DNA from: JBCDBH01 sp039184055
GTDB lineage: Bacteria > Acidobacteriota > Thermoanaerobaculia > Multivoradales > J023
Assembly: GCA_039184055.1 (NCBI GenBank)
Contig: JBCDBH010000259.1
Location: forward strand, 1-8,432
Reading direction: 5' to 3'
DNA length: 8,432 nt
Shown piece by piece: positions 6,146 through 8,432 of this stretch; the stretch's first letter is position 1, and the number at the start of each line of letters is the position of its first letter. The translations under genes and the position numbers were made by a program. Under the pieces are notes generated by a model that was given only the letters and a program-made list of their open reading frames with translations, was not told the origin of the DNA and made no database searches.

Positions 6146-6177
6146 TTGACACGTACTTTGCACAATAATTAGTGCAA
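6146..6177 (+). promoter_or_regulatory. Promoter-like sequence with TTGCAC-N8-GTGCAA palindrome
   Basis: This lies in the divergent intergenic region (6063-6217). TTGACA (6146-6151) matches a -35 hexamer exactly, but no good -10 follows at 16-18 nt. Read another way, TGACACG-N4-TTGCA (6147-6162) matches the sigma-54 pattern TGGCACG-N4-TTGCA with one mismatch, at the second G of the near-invariant GG. A perfect palindrome, TTGCAC (6158-6163) and GTGCAA (6172-6177) around an 8-nt AT-rich spacer, overlaps it and looks like a regulator site. The stretch is notably AT-rich for this DNA. Which sigma factor or regulator is used cannot be settled by eye. Confidence 0.45.
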
Positions 6178-6217
6178 TCGTTTGTCTCGAGATCGGACCT
6201 ACGCGAGGTTTTCCGTC

Positions 6218-7081
6218 ATGCTCACCACAGCCCGTCTTCTTTTCCTTGCCGTCGTCGGAGGCATGCTCGTCGTTACGAGCGCCCACGCGCAGCTCACCAA
6301 TCTCGAGTGTGGTGACCAGCTCTACGGTGCGAGCGATGTCGGGGAGCTCTTTACCCTCGATCTCAACGACGCCAGCGCCGTCATGGTCGGCATGCTTCCG
6401 GGTACCGGCGCCGCCGAGATCGAGTACGACATTCTGGGCGACACCCTCTACCTCGGGGTCGGTGGTGGCGAGCGTCTTTTCGAGGTGAACCCGGCCAATG
6501 GCGCCGCGCTCGGCGTGTCCGACCACCTCACCGGTCATCTCGACGGTCTCGAATACATCGGCTCGACTCTTTACGGCACGTTCTACAACGGCGCCACCAC
6601 GCAGCTGGTGGTGGTCGATTCCGAAAGCGGCACCTTTTTCTCGATCGGCAATACGCGGATTCGCGAGCCGGTGAGCGGTCTCGCTTTCGATCCGCATCGC
6701 GGCATTCTCTACGGCATCACCGGTGAGACCGGTCTCCTGCTCACCTTCGACTTCGATAACGGCGTCGCCACCGTGATCGCCGACACCGGTCTCGCCGAGG
6801 TCGGCAGTATCGAATTCGGCCCCGACGGTCGGCTCTACGGTGGCCTCACCGCCAGCGCGCCGCAGCACGCCACCGCGTTGGTGGTGATCGATCGAACGAC
6901 CGGCGATTTCACCTCGATCGGCGCCACCGGTTTCTCGATCGCCGGGCTCACCGCGTGTCGCGCCTACGGTGGTATCGCCGAGGGTGTGGTCGAGGTTCCC
7001 GTGCTCTCACCCGCCGGCATCGCCGCGCTCGCCGTGTTGCTGCTGATCGCCGGGTTCTGGGTTCTGGCGCGGCGCCCGTAG
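6218..7081 (+). CDS. Secreted beta-propeller-like protein with IPTL-CTERM-like sorting tail
   Basis: A 287-aa protein from ATG 6218; a TTG 36 nt upstream is in frame, but the signal peptide fits the ATG. Residues 1-24 are a Sec signal peptide ending 'SAHA'. The mature region (25-255) consists of repeated beta-blade-like units with recurring 'LYG/LYL' strands and 'G.L.VVD..SG.FTSIG'-style turns, as in propeller or DUF4394-like proteins. Cys31 and Cys247 lie near its two ends and could form a disulfide that closes the fold. The C-terminus has 'VPVLSPAG' (260-267), a hydrophobic helix (268-283) and 'ARRP'. This tripartite arrangement matches the IPTL-CTERM signal, which in other Gram-negatives is thought to be processed by an exosortase-type enzyme; no such enzyme is in the window. 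Function is unknown; extracellular or outer-surface location is likely. The next gene starts 1 nt after the stop. Confidence 0.88.
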   Translation: MLTTARLLFLAVVGGMLVVTSAHAQLTNLECGDQLYGASDVGELFTLDLNDASAVMVGMLPGTGAAEIEYDILGDTLYLGVGGGERLFEVNPANGAALGVSDHLTGHLDGLEYIGSTLYGTFYNGATTQLVVVDSESGTFFSIGNTRIREPVSGLAFDPHRGILYGITGETGLLLTFDFDNGVATVIADTGLAEVGSIEFGPDGRLYGGLTASAPQHATALVVIDRTTGDFTSIGATGFSIAGLTACRAYGGIAEGVVEVPVLSPAGIAALAVLLLIAGFWVLARRP

Positions 7082-7082
7082 G

Positions 7083-7985
7083 GTGGGTTCGCGCACCCTC
7101 GTTTCCTCCTCGTTTTTTCTTTGCTTGGTGCTGCTGCTTTCGGGTGGCATCGCGAAGGCCGAGACCAGCTGGTATTGCCAAGACGCCGCGGCAACGCCCG
7201 ACGTGTCGACGTTGCACGAGATCCACTGGGTGGATACCGAGCTCGGGCGGATGAAAGTCGTCGTCGTATGGCCCGAGTCGCGGGATCCGGATCGGCCACT
7301 CGATCTCGCTTTCTTCATCCACGCGGACTCACCTCGTTGGGATCCGGTGTACCAATACGAGCTGGCGCGAAAGCTCGTGGCGCTCCGACCCGGGACCGTG
7401 GCGGCGGCCGTGCTTCGGCCTGGTTACAAGGACCGCTGTGGTGACACGTCCGACGGGGAGCGTGGTCTCATCATGGGTGACAACTACAGCTCCGAGGTGG
7501 TTGCGGCTCTCGGGAGCGTGCTGGCCACACTCGAACGTCGGATTGCACCCGCTGAGACGTTTGTTTTGGGTCACTCCGGAGGCGCCGCGCTCACCGCTCT
7601 GCTGGTGTCGCGTCACCCCGAGCTCTACGATCGATCCGTATTGGTTGCGTGCCCGTGCGACCTGCCTGCTTGGCGCAACGTCATGGCCGAGCTGACCGGG
7701 AACACCGCGTGGACCGAGCCCATGCCTGGCTTATCGCCTCTCGACGAGATCACGGCGCTCGATCCGAGCAAACCGATGCACCTCTTTGTCGGTGACGACG
7801 ATGTCGTCACCCCACCGTCGCTGAGTGAGACCTACCTCCAGAAGGCTCGCCAAGCCGGCAAGCTCGTCACTCTCGAGCGCATTCCCGACGCCGGACACGA
7901 CATGATCATCGACGATCCCGAGGTCTTCGCCAGGATCGTCGCGAGCTTGGATCAGAAGCCGGCGGTCGACTCGGCCGAGCGCTAA
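7083..7985 (+). CDS. Secreted alpha/beta hydrolase
   Basis: A 300-aa protein with a GTG start at 7083, one nucleotide after the TAG of the propeller gene, so translational coupling is likely; no strong separate RBS is visible. Residues 1-26 form a signal peptide ('FFLCLVLLLSGGIAKA'). The mature domain shows the alpha/beta hydrolase order: 'LDLAFFIHADSP' (73-84) as an oxyanion-side strand, nucleophile elbow 'GHSGGA' (163-168) with Ser165, 'VGDDD' (236-240) offering Asp238, Asp239 or Asp240 as the acid, and 'AGHDM' with His272. Cysteines 32, 119, 190 and 192 could form disulfides in the export compartment. It differs from the other exported hydrolase (1840-3243) in lacking the N-terminal beta domain and the long cap. 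The substrate is unknown. Pairing with a surface-anchored propeller suggests the two work together outside the cytoplasm. Confidence 0.9.
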   Translation: MGSRTLVSSSFFLCLVLLLSGGIAKAETSWYCQDAAATPDVSTLHEIHWVDTELGRMKVVVVWPESRDPDRPLDLAFFIHADSPRWDPVYQYELARKLVALRPGTVAAAVLRPGYKDRCGDTSDGERGLIMGDNYSSEVVAALGSVLATLERRIAPAETFVLGHSGGAALTALLVSRHPELYDRSVLVACPCDLPAWRNVMAELTGNTAWTEPMPGLSPLDEITALDPSKPMHLFVGDDDVVTPPSLSETYLQKARQAGKLVTLERIPDAGHDMIIDDPEVFARIVASLDQKPAVDSAER

Positions 7986-8432
7986 GGCGACATCGACTCG
8001 AGCTTCTCGAGCCGAAGCTTGGCGTCGCGTACCGGCAAAGTGTCGGGGCCACGGATGTCGAGCAGCGCGTCATAGCCTGCTTCGAGACACACACGCGCGG
8101 CCGCCATCTCGCCACGCGTCGCGAGAAAGTTGCCGTACACGCTTTCCACGTGCGCCCGTCCGGCGTCTCCCGGGGGACGCTCCCGATCGAGCGGTCCGAA
8201 GACCCGTGAGAAGAGAACCGCCGCGGTGTCGAGCTCGCCGCGCTCGGTCATGAGATTGGCGAGATCGGCGCGTAGGAAGGCGACGTTCAGATGATCGTCA
8301 CCGAGCAGCCGACGACGGATTGCGAGCGCCTCGGTGTAGAGACGTGGGGGCGCGGCGCGCGCGCCCCCCCCCGGGGCGGCCCGGGCCCGGGGGGGCCGCC
8401 CCCGGGGCCCCCGGGGGGGGTGAAGGACCCCA
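7982..8432 (-). CDS. TPR protein, C-terminal part; 5' end lost in G/C noise
   Basis: The frame ends with a TAG at 7982-7984 and is open to the right edge. The readable part, about 125 residues, contains tetratricopeptide-type helical pairs: 'LYTEALAIRRRLLGDDH', then 'LANLMTERGELDTAAVLFSR', then 'VYGNFLATRGEMAAARVCLE'. This is the TPR_10/TPR_12 style found at the C-terminus of many multi-domain bacterial proteins, including TPR-bearing Ser/Thr kinases and CHAT proteins. The ATG at 8251 falls inside a repeat and is not the start. Beyond about 8346 the sequence is pure G/C and unreliable, so upstream residues should not be trusted. The gene converges on the secreted hydrolase and their stop codons overlap. 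It is not linked to the TIR-CHAT gene by anything visible here. Confidence 0.78.
   Translation of the reverse strand, partial: GVLHPPRGPRGRPPRARAAPGGGARAAPPRLYTEALAIRRRLLGDDHLNVAFLRADLANLMTERGELDTAAVLFSRVFGPLDRERPPGDAGRAHVESVYGNFLATRGEMAAARVCLEAGYDALLDIRGPDTLPVRDAKLRLEKLESMSP
8346..8420. other. 75-nt run of only G and C, probable assembly or sequencing artefact
   Basis: From 8346 to 8420 there is not a single A or T; the stretch is made of mixed homopolymer runs of G and C. The abrupt change from normal coding sequence to this pattern at the end of the window fits a low-quality read end. The TPR frame stays open through it only because G/C-only codons cannot form a stop. Confidence 0.8.

Noticed and set aside
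6158..6177. CIRCE/HrcA element
   Set aside because: CIRCE is TTAGCACTC-N9-GAGTGCTAA; the arms here are TTGCAC/GTGCAA with an 8-nt spacer, so only the general inverted-repeat character is shared.
6092..6868. 258-codon minus-strand open frame
   Set aside because: It is antisense to the propeller protein, which has a signal peptide, repeats and a sorting tail.

Overview
The window is 8.4 kb of GC-rich, gene-dense bacterial DNA. No intergenic stretch exceeds about 155 nt, and there are no RNA genes, insertion sequences or CRISPR repeats that I can see. Sec signal peptides, an IPTL-CTERM-like C-terminus, a cNMP-domain/thioredoxin-reductase-like fusion and a TPR protein of the 'LYxEALAIRRxxLG' type suggest a Gram-negative environmental bacterium. 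An Acidobacteriota-like or similar metagenomic genome is possible, but this is an impression and not a taxonomic result.

Left part (1-1750, minus strand): a HicB antitoxin, an overlapping HicA toxin and, 29 nt further on, a large gene cut off by the left edge. That gene is the most interesting in the window. Its first 417 residues carry an N-terminal TIR domain with a candidate catalytic Glu, followed by the start of a CHAT (caspase-like) protease domain that stops just after its candidate catalytic His. The three genes run the same way and could be one transcript, in the style of a defence or programmed-death locus. A GC-rich inverted repeat flanked by CTATCGA boxes lies just upstream of hicB.

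Middle part (1840-6062, minus strand): a likely operon that starts with a cNMP-binding / thioredoxin-like / FAD-NAD(P) oxidoreductase lacking the CxxC of thioredoxin reductases. It continues with an unrecognised 188-aa protein that may be a diverged CYTH relative, then a canonical CYTH (triphosphate tunnel) metalloenzyme 3 nt downstream. After a 99-nt gap comes an exported alpha/beta hydrolase with an extra N-terminal domain.

Right part (6063-7985, plus strand): a divergent intergenic region holds a TTGCAC-N8-GTGCAA palindrome and promoter-like sequence. It is followed by a secreted beta-propeller-like protein with an IPTL-CTERM-like sorting tail and, 1 nt after its stop, a secreted alpha/beta hydrolase. 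These two are probably co-translated and act outside the cytoplasm.

Right end (7982-8432, minus strand): the C-terminal part of a TPR protein, convergent with the hydrolase so that the two stop codons overlap. The last ~85 nt include 75 consecutive G/C bases and look like sequencing or assembly noise at a contig end, so the TPR gene's upstream part is not trustworthy there.
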